DNA from: Oxalobacteraceae bacterium
Lineage (GTDB): Bacteria > Pseudomonadota > Gammaproteobacteria > Burkholderiales > Burkholderiaceae_D
NCBI GenBank assembly: GCA_023259175.1
Contig: JAHFQV010000006.1
Coordinates: forward strand, 1 to 64,000
Direction: 5' to 3'
Length of the DNA stretch: 64,000 nucleotides
Positions 53,243 through 62,028 of this stretch are shown piece by piece. The notes under the pieces were generated by a model. That model did no database searches. It saw only the letters and a program-made list of their open reading frames with translations, and had not been told where the DNA came from. Numbering within the stretch: the first letter of the stretch is position 1; each line of letters begins with the position of its first letter. A program made the position numbers and the translations under genes.

Positions 53243-54394
53243 ATGAAAATTGCCCAGATTATTTTAAGAGACCTCGCACTCGATATGGATCAACTTGATA
53301 CCTTGCGTGATATTTCTCCGCAGTTGATCTTGGTGTTTGGCTCGCCCGAACATTTTTCCAACCCGAGTTTGACTGCGAGCCTGAGCACCGCTTTCCCACA
53401 TGCCCAGAGAGTCGGGTGTACTACCGCCGGGGAAATAGCGCCGAATGGCGTGGTGAATCATTCGACGGTGATTACTGCGATACATTTTGAACGCGCAAAA
53501 TTTGTGGTGGCGCAGGCACCATTGGAAAGTATGGAGAAGTCTTTTGATGCAGGGGCGACCCTAGCGCGGAATTTATCATCGGAGCATCTGCGTGCCGTGT
53601 TGGTCTTGGGGCAGGGCGTGAATATCAACGGCAGCGCGATGATCTTGGGGATGGCCGATATTTTGGGGCAAGACATGCCAATTACCGGCGGTTTAGCTGG
53701 AGATGATGGCGCATTTGTGCAAACTTACACCCTATTTAATGAAGCGGTATCAACCGCCCATATCGTCGGCATTGGTTTTCTCGGCGAAGAAGTTTTATTT
53801 TCCCACGGAAGTTTTGGTGGATGGAAGCCTTTTGGCCCAACCCGAAAAGTGACCCGCTGCGTCGGCAATATCCTTTACGAACTCGATGGCAAGCCCGCCT
53901 TGGACGTGTACAAAACCTACCTCGGTGATTACGCCAAGGAGTTGCCCGCCTCAGGTTTATTGTTTCCCTTTGAGATGCTAAGTGACGCCCGCGAATCCTT
54001 AGGACAAATTCGAACTATCTTAGGGGTTAATGATGAGGATGGAAGTTTGGTGTTGGCGGGCGAAATTAATCCCGATGGATACCTGCGTCTCATGCATGCG
54101 CATACCAATGACTTAGTCGGCGGCGCTGAAACAGCCGCGCATGCAACCTTGGATGGAATTTCGGCCTGCCATGGGCAAGCCTTGGGATTGTTGGTGAGCT
54201 GTGTTGGGCGCAAATTAGTAATGGGTGGGCGGGTCGATGAAGAGGTCGAAGCGGTTCAGGAAATTTTGGGCAGCAATACCGTGCTCTGTGGCTTCTATTC
54301 AAACGGTGAAATTTGCCCCGGCTATCAATTGCGCGAATGCAGTCTACATAATCAAACAATGACCATTACCTATCTCGCAGAGAAGCTCGCATGA
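53243..54394 (+). CDS. FIST-domain sensor protein, NosP-like
   Basis: 383 residues, FIST N and C domains: VFGSPEHFSNPSLTASL, GCTTAGEIAPNGV, PITGGLAGDDG, ASGLLFPFEML, and the C-terminal GFYSNGEICPGYQL. In Pseudomonas, Legionella and Vibrio, FIST proteins called NosP bind haem and nitric oxide and control an adjacent histidine kinase. Here the stop overlaps the start of a hybrid kinase by 4 bp (ATGA), matching that pairing. Haem binding is inferred, not visible. GGAG precedes the ATG. Confidence 0.88.
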   Translation: MKIAQIILRDLALDMDQLDTLRDISPQLILVFGSPEHFSNPSLTASLSTAFPHAQRVGCTTAGEIAPNGVVNHSTVITAIHFERAKFVVAQAPLESMEKSFDAGATLARNLSSEHLRAVLVLGQGVNINGSAMILGMADILGQDMPITGGLAGDDGAFVQTYTLFNEAVSTAHIVGIGFLGEEVLFSHGSFGGWKPFGPTRKVTRCVGNILYELDGKPALDVYKTYLGDYAKELPASGLLFPFEMLSDARESLGQIRTILGVNDEDGSLVLAGEINPDGYLRLMHAHTNDLVGGAETAAHATLDGISACHGQALGLLVSCVGRKLVMGGRVDEEVEAVQEILGSNTVLCGFYSNGEICPGYQLRECSLHNQTMTITYLAEKLA

Positions 54395-57300
54395 GGCATA
54401 AGCTATCGCTGCGACAATATAAACGTTTGCTCGGCATTTACGGCGAGGAGCAACTCGCGACTGTGTTTTCCGAACTGGAAGCCTTAAGTTTGCAAGCTGG
54501 ACTCAGTGAAAGTACCCGTTCATTTTTGCATGGCTTGCCGCAATTTTTTGAGCAGGTTGACGAGGCCTATGATCAAGCGGATCGTGATCTGGCTTTGGGG
54601 AAACGCAGTTTGGAATTAAGTTCCGATGAGTTGATGGATGCCAATCGCGCATTGCGGCAAGAATCGGAGATGCGCAGCCAAGTGATGCTGACCCTGCGTC
54701 AAGCTGCGAATGAAGCTTTGGCACAGGTGGGACAACACCTTGCAGACGAAGAGAGTTTGGAGAGCCTCAGTACGCTATTAGCAGGCTTGGTGAGTGATAT
54801 TCTATCGACGCGTAGCGAGTTGCAAACGGCCTTGGCGGCGATAAAAAATCAACAGTTCGCACTCGATCAACATGCCATCGTCAGCATTACCGATGCGGCA
54901 GGTGATTTGATTTACGCAAACGAACAGTTTTGTCAGATTACCCAATACACTTGGGAAGAATTGAAAGGGAAAAATCACCGCTTCATTAACTCCGATCTGC
55001 ATAGCAAAGATTTTTTTTCGCAACTCTGGAATACCATCACGCTTGGCGAAGTGTGGCATGGCGAAATTCGGAATCGGAAACGGGATGGTAGTCTGTTTTG
55101 GACGAACGCAACCATCGTGCCTTTCTTGGATGCCGATCAAATACCCTATCAATACATTTCTATACGGACGGATATCACCGAAGAGCGTTTATTGAAAGAT
55201 GAGATTGAAGCGAGCAAGCGACTCTTACAAAACGTGATGGACACCTTGGGCGAAGGGGTTTATACCCTTGATGCCGCTGGGCGCTGTACCTTCATCAATC
55301 CCGAGGCGGAAAAAATTATCGGCTGGTCGCTAGAAGAAGCCAGAGGTCACATTTTTCATGATCTTGTTCATGGCTCAAGTCGAGACGGACAGCAGGTTCA
55401 GCATGAACAATGCCCTATCAATATGACGGTCGCCAGTGGGCAAGTTTATCGTTCGGAAGACGAATATTTTCAGCATAAAAACGGGAATTTTTATCCAGTA
55501 TCGATAGTGGCATCCCCGATTTTTGAAAATGGGGCGATTGTCGGTTCAGTCGCTGCTTTTCAAGATGTGACGGCACGTCACGCGGCCGATGCGGCATTGC
55601 GCGCAAGCGAAACTAAACAAAGAATGATGCTCGATAATGCGGCCGACGCGGTATTTGTAGCCGATAAGACTGAGCGGTGGATTTATGTGAACGACTTGGC
55701 GGTACAAATGTTGGGGTACACGCGGGAAGAAATGATAGGGATGAGCGTCTATGATTTGCTGCCGCCCGATCAACGAGAAGAGTCGCGTGAGAATTTTGCC
55801 CATCGCTTGATGCGCGATAAATTGGTGCGTCAGGAAATTCGGCTCCTGAAAAAAAATGGTGTGCAAGTGCCCGTGGAGATGAACGCGGCATTGCTGCCCG
55901 ACGGTAGTATTTACGGCTCATGTCGCGACATTACGAGTCGTAAAGAATTTGAGGCTGAACTGATTAAGGCGAAGTTAGGTGCTGAAGCGGCTAACCATGC
56001 CAAGAGCGATTTCCTAGCGACCATGAGTCACGAAATCCGCACGCCGATGAATGGCATTATCGGCATGACCGAACTTACTTTAGATAGCGATTTAAACCCG
56101 CATCAGAGAGATCACTTGGAGTTAGTTAAGACGGCATCGTATTCGCTGCTCGCCATTATTAATGACATACTCGATTTCTCAAAAATAGAATCGGGCAAAA
56201 TTACCCTAGAACGCATTGAGTTTTCCTTACGCGAAATGGTGGCAAGTACGCTCAAAGCTTTGGCTTTACGTGCGGAGCAAAAAAATATCGAACTGGTGTA
56301 TGAGGTCGATTCGCGTTTGCCGGAAAATATCATCGGCGACCCAGGAAAATTGCGTCAGGTTTTAACTAATTTGATCGGTAATGCAATTAAATTTAGTGAG
56401 CGGGGAAGTATCAGCCTGATCGTGAAATTGGTCGAGCGCCAGCATAAAGACCTTCGAATTTATTTTTCTGTTCTGGATCATGGTATCGGGATTGCAGCAG
56501 ATAAACTGGAATATGTTTTTGAGCCATTTAGTCAAGCCGATGCATCGACTACGCGCAAGTATGGGGGGACTGGATTAGGCCTTTCAATTTCCTCGCGTTT
56601 AGTGAGTTCTATGGACGGCAAACTGGAGGTGCTCAGCGAGTTGGGAAGCGGCAGTCAATTTTATTTCTCTGGCGTGTTTCAAATGGGTGCGCCGAATTTA
56701 ACACTGGCTTCAACCAGTAATTTGCGCGGCATTTCCGCCCTGCTGGTGGATGATGTTGCGCTCAATCGCGAATTCCTAGGCGAGACTTTAAGGCTTTGGA
56801 ATATTCAAGTTGAGACCGCCGATTCGGCCTCAACGGGCGTAGAAAAAATTGCTTTGGCATACCAAAGAGAGCAGCCTTTCGACTTGCTACTTCTTGACAC
56901 CAGCTTACCCGAAATGAATGGCGAAGCAGTACTGGAACAATTGCATTTGGACGGGAAGTTGAGCACTACGAAAGTTATCTTGTTGACTGGGCCGGGAAGT
57001 CTACCCAACGTGGCGTCAAAAAAAGCGGTCTTCGCTATGATACGCAAGCCAGTCAGTCTTTCAGAATTGCATCATGCAATCGAACGTTTGATCAATACGC
57101 CGCACGAAATCCTGGGCTTGATGGACGCGGTGCAGACTCCGCAAGATCAAGTCATGGGAGCATCATTACGGATCTTGATTGCAGAGGATAATCTCATTAA
57201 TCAAAAGTTGGCGGTCAGCTTACTCGAACGCTGGGGGCATCGCACCATGGTGGCGACCAATGGCCTTGAAGCCGTCAATATTTTCAAGGAAAACCGCTTT

Positions 57301-57948
57301 GATGTCATTTTGATGGATATGCAAATGCCTGAAATGAGTGGGATTGAGGCCACTCAAAAAATCCGCGAGTTGGAAACCTTGGCGCAAAGAATCCCGATTG
57401 TGGCGATGACGGCCAACGCGATGCAAGGTGATCGTGAGCGTTGCTTTGAGGTGGGGATGGACTACTATCTTTCTAAACCAATTAAAGCGGACGCATTGCG
57501 CAATCTGCTGACCCAAATTTTTCTCACTCGTTACGTGGAAGTGAATGCGAACGACACCATGAATTTTACGGCCTCCGCAATTCTGACAAAGAATAATGGC
57601 GTACCTCGTGTCAACGGATTTAATTTTGAATCCGCTTTGGAGGCAAGTGATGCGGAGATTGTTCCGATAATTGGGCCTATGTTTTTAGAGGCCTATCATC
57701 AGCAATTGCGTGATATTGAGACCGCGATTTTGAACGAAGACAGTGAGCATTTATGTCGAAGCGCACATACCATGAAGGGCTTGTTGGGAAATTTCGGTGC
57801 CCAACCTTTGGTGGAATTGGCGCGCAGCTTAGAGCTAAAGGGGCGTAATCAAGATAATGCGCGTGTCGGCGTTTTGTTTAAAGACTTGCAGGCACAATTG
57901 CCGCAATTAATTAGCGCGCTTAAGAAACATCTGGCCCACAAATTGTAA
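54391..57948 (+). CDS. Hybrid sensor histidine kinase with three PAS, two receiver and one HPt domain
   Basis: 1185 residues. Order: helical N-terminus (1-150, coiled coil), PAS1 (about 156-270), PAS2 (278-400), PAS3 (411-530), HisKA with H547 (MSHEIRTPMNG), HATPase (650-765; NLIGNAIKFSERG, GGTGLGLSIS), degenerate-to-normal receiver 1 with D836 (LLLDTSLPEM), receiver 2 with D976 (ILMDMQMPEM), and HPt with H1126 (SAHTMKGLLGNFG). It has no membrane helix, so it is a cytoplasmic phosphorelay kinase. It overlaps the FIST gene by 4 bp and probably takes its signal from it, as NahK does from NosP. No dedicated output regulator is encoded next to it, unless it is the OmpR-type regulator that follows. 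Confidence 0.9.
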   Translation: MRHKLSLRQYKRLLGIYGEEQLATVFSELEALSLQAGLSESTRSFLHGLPQFFEQVDEAYDQADRDLALGKRSLELSSDELMDANRALRQESEMRSQVMLTLRQAANEALAQVGQHLADEESLESLSTLLAGLVSDILSTRSELQTALAAIKNQQFALDQHAIVSITDAAGDLIYANEQFCQITQYTWEELKGKNHRFINSDLHSKDFFSQLWNTITLGEVWHGEIRNRKRDGSLFWTNATIVPFLDADQIPYQYISIRTDITEERLLKDEIEASKRLLQNVMDTLGEGVYTLDAAGRCTFINPEAEKIIGWSLEEARGHIFHDLVHGSSRDGQQVQHEQCPINMTVASGQVYRSEDEYFQHKNGNFYPVSIVASPIFENGAIVGSVAAFQDVTARHAADAALRASETKQRMMLDNAADAVFVADKTERWIYVNDLAVQMLGYTREEMIGMSVYDLLPPDQREESRENFAHRLMRDKLVRQEIRLLKKNGVQVPVEMNAALLPDGSIYGSCRDITSRKEFEAELIKAKLGAEAANHAKSDFLATMSHEIRTPMNGIIGMTELTLDSDLNPHQRDHLELVKTASYSLLAIINDILDFSKIESGKITLERIEFSLREMVASTLKALALRAEQKNIELVYEVDSRLPENIIGDPGKLRQVLTNLIGNAIKFSERGSISLIVKLVERQHKDLRIYFSVLDHGIGIAADKLEYVFEPFSQADASTTRKYGGTGLGLSISSRLVSSMDGKLEVLSELGSGSQFYFSGVFQMGAPNLTLASTSNLRGISALLVDDVALNREFLGETLRLWNIQVETADSASTGVEKIALAYQREQPFDLLLLDTSLPEMNGEAVLEQLHLDGKLSTTKVILLTGPGSLPNVASKKAVFAMIRKPVSLSELHHAIERLINTPHEILGLMDAVQTPQDQVMGASLRILIAEDNLINQKLAVSLLERWGHRTMVATNGLEAVNIFKENRFDVILMDMQMPEMSGIEATQKIRELETLAQRIPIVAMTANAMQGDRERCFEVGMDYYLSKPIKADALRNLLTQIFLTRYVEVNANDTMNFTASAILTKNNGVPRVNGFNFESALEASDAEIVPIIGPMFLEAYHQQLRDIETAILNEDSEHLCRSAHTMKGLLGNFGAQPLVELARSLELKGRNQDNARVGVLFKDLQAQLPQLISALKKHLAHKL

Positions 57949-57963
57949 AACAGAATCTGTTTT
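57947..57963 (+). terminator. AT-rich palindrome after the hybrid kinase gene
   Basis: AAAACAGAATCTGTTTT directly at the stop codon, with TTTT at its end. The stem is short in G/C, so it is at best a weak terminator. Confidence 0.3.
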
Positions 57964-58081
57964 CACAGACACTCAAACACGGGCAAAATTTCTTCATCTC
58001 CCTGCTCAGTTTACTACCGAGTTCGCTTGCCCTTCCTTTCTAGCCCGAATACAATGAGTGACCGCTAAAAGGGAGAATTGT

Positions 58082-58780
58082 ATGTATCGTGTGATGCTGG
58101 TTGAGGATGATGAACGCTTAGCGACTTTGGTCTCGGAATATCTTCAATCCTACGAATTTTCTGTTGATGTCGTGGCGCGTGGTGATTTAGCGATTGCGCA
58201 TTTCCAAGCACACTCCCCAGACTTAGTGGTGTTAGATTTGATGCTGCCCGGTTTAGATGGCATGGTTGTCTGTCGCCAATTACGCGAGATTAGCAAAGTG
58301 CCGATTTTAATTTTGACCGCGCGCGAAGATTCGTATGACGAGGTTTCTGCGCTCGAACAAGGCGCAGATGATTTTGTGAATAAGCCCGTGCAGCCGCGCA
58401 TACTCTTGGCGCGATTACGAGCGCTGGTTCGGCGCATCGGCTCCGGCGCTGATACAGATGAAGCATCGTCGAATGACAGTGTTAGTTTTGGTCGCCTGCA
58501 TGTTTCGCGTGCCGATAGAGTGGTGCAATGGCATGAGAAGACGGTGGATCTGTCGAATACCGAATTTAAACTTTTAATGATCTTGGTTGAAGCGCCGGGT
58601 CAGGTTTTGTCGCGCGACGAAATTTTGAAAAAAATGCGTGGAATAGAATTTGATGGATTAGATCGCAGCATCGACAATTTAGTGTCGCGCTTACGCCGAC
58701 GTTTTGATGATCATAATTCTGAACGCATCAAAACGGTTTGGGGCGAAGGGTACTTATTTTCGCCTTCGGCTTGGGAATAG
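58082..58780 (+). CDS. OmpR/RstA-type response regulator
   Basis: 232 residues. Receiver with phospho-acceptor D52 (LVVLDLMLPG) and FVNKPVQPR, then an OmpR winged helix (TEFKLLMILVEAPGQVLSRDEILKKMRGIEFDGLDRSIDNLVSRLRRRF) with RstA-like features. GGGAG before ATG 58082. Its likely partner kinase is the RstB-like gene at 62029, separated from it by three minus-strand envelope genes, which are likely targets. Confidence 0.9.
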   Translation: MYRVMLVEDDERLATLVSEYLQSYEFSVDVVARGDLAIAHFQAHSPDLVVLDLMLPGLDGMVVCRQLREISKVPILILTAREDSYDEVSALEQGADDFVNKPVQPRILLARLRALVRRIGSGADTDEASSNDSVSFGRLHVSRADRVVQWHEKTVDLSNTEFKLLMILVEAPGQVLSRDEILKKMRGIEFDGLDRSIDNLVSRLRRRFDDHNSERIKTVWGEGYLFSPSAWE

Positions 58781-58792
58781 AATGAAGCGCCG

Positions 58793-58831
58793 AGCGAAAT
58801 GAGCAGAGCGCATTTTTACGGGAATTTCGCT
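58793..58831. terminator. Putative bidirectional terminator
   Basis: AGCGAAAT (58793-58800) pairs with ATTTCGCT (58824-58831); an inner GCGC pair is followed by a T-run (CATTTTT). It lies in the 61-bp gap between the convergent response-regulator and DUF2987-like genes. Confidence 0.5.
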
Positions 58832-58841
58832 TGTATCGATT

Positions 58842-59564
58842 TTATTCGAACAGGGCTATCATCACCAAAGGCGCGCTACGGGTGTAGATTTGGCCTGCGT
58901 TGGGTAGCTGATTGAAATTGAGATTAATGACTTTGAAGTTGTTCGCCGTGTCTGGCCAAATAGGGGCGTTTTCGGTGAGCGGTAAAGTGAGGCTAGGGGC
59001 GCTCACTGGACGTAATTCCACATTAGTATTCGCTTCTCTTTTATCGAAAGCGATGCGGATACCAGCGCATTTCTTGCCACTCACAGAAGCCGGTGAGAAG
59101 TAATTCTGGTAGGCTAAAGCTTGTTCACAGGCGCGCCGTAATTCACTTATTTCATAGAGTCCATCGGATCGCAAATTGAGACTGATTCGGGTATAAAACT
59201 TCAGCTGCGCTGATGCTGCCTGGACGACTAATTCAGCGTTCTCGTCGTAGGCAGTTTTGAGTAAGGGTAGTTTAACTCTGCCGGTCGCATCAAGCACTAA
59301 ATTGAGTTGAGTGCGGGTGCCGTGCAAGCGCAGTTGAGCTTGATCAAGACTTAAATTTTTGTCTTTCGTGACCAGTTGTAGGTGCTGTTGAATTAAGGTC
59401 TTGTCCTGCCCAAATTTTTCAAACCACAGCATGCTGCGATAGACATCGCGATAGCTGATCCATTCTGCGCCTTTGCTCTGCGCAGCGTCGCCATTGCCCT
59501 GCGCCGCGGCGGTTTGCACGGTCGTAAGGCACAGCAAGAAAAAAATGGAGCTCAGGATTTTCAC
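58842..59564 (-). CDS. Exported protein, DUF2987-like
   Basis: 240 residues. Signal peptide MKILSSIFFLLCLTTVQTAAA, then a domain that looks like DUF2987: WISYRDVYRSMLWFEKFG, LDATGRVKLPLLKTAYDENAELVVQAASAQLKFYTRISLNLRSDG in parts, and YEISELRRACEQALAYQNYF. Two cysteines in the mature protein may pair. Family assignment is tentative. It follows the MipA gene by 17 bp on the same strand; both seem coregulated with the flanking two-component genes. Confidence 0.62.
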   Translation of the reverse strand: MKILSSIFFLLCLTTVQTAAAQGNGDAAQSKGAEWISYRDVYRSMLWFEKFGQDKTLIQQHLQLVTKDKNLSLDQAQLRLHGTRTQLNLVLDATGRVKLPLLKTAYDENAELVVQAASAQLKFYTRISLNLRSDGLYEISELRRACEQALAYQNYFSPASVSGKKCAGIRIAFDKREANTNVELRPVSAPSLTLPLTENAPIWPDTANNFKVINLNFNQLPNAGQIYTRSAPLVMIALFE

Positions 59565-59581
59565 GGGGGGTCGTCTGTATT

Positions 59582-60466
59582 TTAAAATCGATAGGCGATT
59601 GCAGTGGATGCGTAAAAATTGCTACGTCTTTCAACCAGTGGACTATCACCCGCTCCGCCGACAAGATGGCTGAGTTTGATTTTTGAGGTGAGCATCCAGT
59701 CCGCACTCCAATTCCAATTCCAAGTCAAATCAGCATGTAAATCTTTGATCCCGCCGCCCGGACGATAGCTAGGATTAAGGCTGCGTCCCGCTTCGGTATC
59801 GCTGACCCCAAAATAGCTACGGTTATAGGCCGTATTGACGGTGTTAACGCCAGCGGCGAGGCTCAATTTGTGATGCGGAAAGAGATCGTCCAAGCTGTAG
59901 CGGATGTCAGTTGTTAAGCGTAGGCCGCGGCTGTCATTGCCGTAGCCGTAGCTCAGTACATTGATCAATTTTGTATGGGTGCCGATTTGAAGATGGTGAA
60001 ATCCACCCGCGATAAGGCGGGTATGAATATCGGTCAAGCCGACTAACTTATTGGTGTTCTTAGTCGATGCAAAAAAATTCGGTCCGGTAATATCGCTTTG
60101 TATTGATTCAGGTGTTCCGATACTATTGGACAGACCATTGGGTGTGCGCGACGGCTCGATTTGAAATAGCGGGCCGTATTCAAATTTTGGATTTTCACTT
60201 AAATGCCAACCTGCACTCATGCCTGAAATGAACAGTCCGTTACTCCATTGGATTTGCGCCAATAGTAAGGGCGAGCGTTTATTTTTTTCTGCGCCCTCGT
60301 AATGCGGACGTGAGATCAGACCCAGTCCCAAATACATATCGTGACTGCCATCGGGCATCAGATTACGTGCACTGGACTGCGCAAAGCTAGGCTGTGCCGT
60401 AAGGCTGATAGTGCCAATAGCGCCGATCGTGCTGACAATGATGCGTATAAGTGACTGTTTTTTCAT
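59582..60466 (-). CDS. MipA/OmpV-family outer membrane protein
   Basis: 294 residues. Signal peptide (MKKQSLIRIIVSTIGAIGTISLTAQPSFA); the mature part is a beta-barrel with alternating strands and a C-terminal aromatic residue (YASTAIAYRF). MipA/OmpV features: MYLGLGLISRPHYEGAEK at the start, and FPHHKLSLAAGVNTVNTAYNRSYFGVSDTEA. In E. coli MipA scaffolds MltA and PBP1B; other members are regulated by two-component systems responding to envelope or antibiotic stress. First gene of a pair with the DUF2987-like gene. Confidence 0.88.
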   Translation of the reverse strand: MKKQSLIRIIVSTIGAIGTISLTAQPSFAQSSARNLMPDGSHDMYLGLGLISRPHYEGAEKNKRSPLLLAQIQWSNGLFISGMSAGWHLSENPKFEYGPLFQIEPSRTPNGLSNSIGTPESIQSDITGPNFFASTKNTNKLVGLTDIHTRLIAGGFHHLQIGTHTKLINVLSYGYGNDSRGLRLTTDIRYSLDDLFPHHKLSLAAGVNTVNTAYNRSYFGVSDTEAGRSLNPSYRPGGGIKDLHADLTWNWNWSADWMLTSKIKLSHLVGGAGDSPLVERRSNFYASTAIAYRF

Positions 60467-60525
60467 TCTGTATGGAGAGTGACGAACATAGCGTTGAACA
60501 TGCTGCTATTGTAGCGTCGCCTCAT

Positions 60526-60580
60526 CGTTTAAACCACGCTTAAACCACGTTTGAACCACGAATTAACCACGATTGCACCA
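60526..60580 (-). repeat. Tandem repeat abutting the PrcB-like gene end (5 x 11 bp)
   Basis: CGTTTAAACCA, CGCTTAAACCA, CGTTTGAACCA, CGAATTAACCA, CGATTGCACCA, ending 2 bp from the stop (60585-60583, minus strand). Read on the minus strand, TAA triplets recur at offsets +20, +43 and +54 from the stop, so all three frames are closed. Confidence 0.93.
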
Positions 60581-60582
60581 CT

Positions 60583-61776
60583 TTAGTTGTAGATCGTAAT
60601 CGCATTAAAATCAACCGGAGCATCACTACGCGGAATGCTCACTAAATAAGCTGGCGTCGGTACGTAAGTGGTGCACATGACACCGATTCCTGGGGTGCTG
60701 TCATGGTGGGCAACATGGATCGCTCCCGGCTCTTGCCAAACATTGAAATCAGCAATGCCATAGCAACCTGAAGCTTGTGCGCCTAGGAAAACAGCTAACA
60801 CCATGTCTTTACTAAAATCGACTACGGGCATGGCATTAAAATCGCCATTGTGTTCCATCCATAAACTAGACCAGCTTTGCTGATCTTTGACCACGACGTT
60901 ACGCGCACTGTTGATACGCGAGAGATTACTATTATCGACGAGTTTGTAGGCAGTCATTTTGCTGCTGACATTGAGGAAACGAACGGGCAGGTCGAGGCGC
61001 TGTGTTTGTACGATATTCATGGGCGTGCTGGTTTGACTGCCAGTCGTATCGCAACTGGCAATCGAGATACGCTCTTGCTCAAAATACTCGGCTGTTAAGA
61101 TTTGGCTGTCGCTGCTGACCTTGAGGATTTGCGTTGTGCTGCAGTTGTGCGGTGTTTTGTAGAAACTGGCTAAGACCATTTGACCCGGAGCCAGTACATC
61201 GAGTTTAAAAGGCGCTTTGAATTGACCTTGTTCCATTAATTTTGTGAACGCAGCGCTATCGTTGGTGACAAAATTATTCGGTGCATTACCATGAAATAAG
61301 TTCGCTGCGAAGGAAGAAATCGTCAGATTGCTACTGGCTCTTGGCGCAACTGCCATCGCCTGTACCGAGTGGGCATTGCCCAAGCCCAGATCGGCTTTGT
61401 CAAGATTGGCGAGGATGGTTTTAAAGAGATTTAATTGGCTAGCATCATTGCAGCTATTGCGTGGCCCTGCAATGCTGTCGGCATTGCTGCAAATGATATT
61501 CTGCGGTGTGTTTCCGTACAAGGTTTGCGAAAAAGACGCATCGGCACAATTGCCAGCTTTATCCCAAAACACTTGTTTTTGATCGATGATGTACATACGG
61601 TTTTTAAGATTGGCGCAGCTCGTATCTTTCGCTAAGAGAAGAAATTCATTAGCGGCGACTGGAGCAGGTGAGGTGCCAGGTGTTTTGCTTGAATTACTAC
61701 TGCCACCGCAGGCGCTTAATAAACTCATTAAACCGACTGCGCTGATGAACATGAGGAGGTGTTTGTTTGAAGTCAT
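60583..61776 (-). CDS. Lipoprotein with PrcB-like C-terminal domain
   Basis: 397 residues. Lipoprotein signal MTSNKHLLMFISAVGLMSLLSACGG with lipobox LSAC; a Ser/Pro-rich spacer follows. The middle (50-250) is not recognised, with several cysteines. The C-terminal ~120 residues match the PrcB_C type: SWSSLWMEHNGDFNAMPVVDFSKDMVLAVFLGAQASGCYGI, and PTPAYLVSIPRSDAPVDF. PrcB proteins accompany proteases in some bacteria, but no protease gene is beside it. AGGG precedes the ATG. Confidence 0.72.
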   Translation of the reverse strand: MTSNKHLLMFISAVGLMSLLSACGGSSNSSKTPGTSPAPVAANEFLLLAKDTSCANLKNRMYIIDQKQVFWDKAGNCADASFSQTLYGNTPQNIICSNADSIAGPRNSCNDASQLNLFKTILANLDKADLGLGNAHSVQAMAVAPRASSNLTISSFAANLFHGNAPNNFVTNDSAAFTKLMEQGQFKAPFKLDVLAPGQMVLASFYKTPHNCSTTQILKVSSDSQILTAEYFEQERISIASCDTTGSQTSTPMNIVQTQRLDLPVRFLNVSSKMTAYKLVDNSNLSRINSARNVVVKDQQSWSSLWMEHNGDFNAMPVVDFSKDMVLAVFLGAQASGCYGIADFNVWQEPGAIHVAHHDSTPGIGVMCTTYVPTPAYLVSIPRSDAPVDFNAITIYN

Positions 61777-62028
61777 TTCAAAGCCCTAGTGTGCTGTAAG
61801 TTTGAATCGTAGATTCGGCTTGCGCCTAATCAGATCAGTAGCGGCAGTGTAATCAAGGGGAAATGTTCAATCCTCTTCAAAATAAAGCGAATTTGTCGTG
61901 AATTTGTACGAGGCTTGGACAAGATGCAAGAAACTGGGATAATCAGCGCGTTGTGCTTAGATAAAAAATAAAATGAAAATGAAGCGAGATTCGCTAGGTC
62001 ACTGTCATCAACGGACAAGCAATTGGGA

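Noticed and set aside
60526-60580. Possible CRISPR array
   Set aside because: Units are 11 bp and directly adjoining, with no spacers; it is a simple tandem repeat. The other arrays fail for the same reason.
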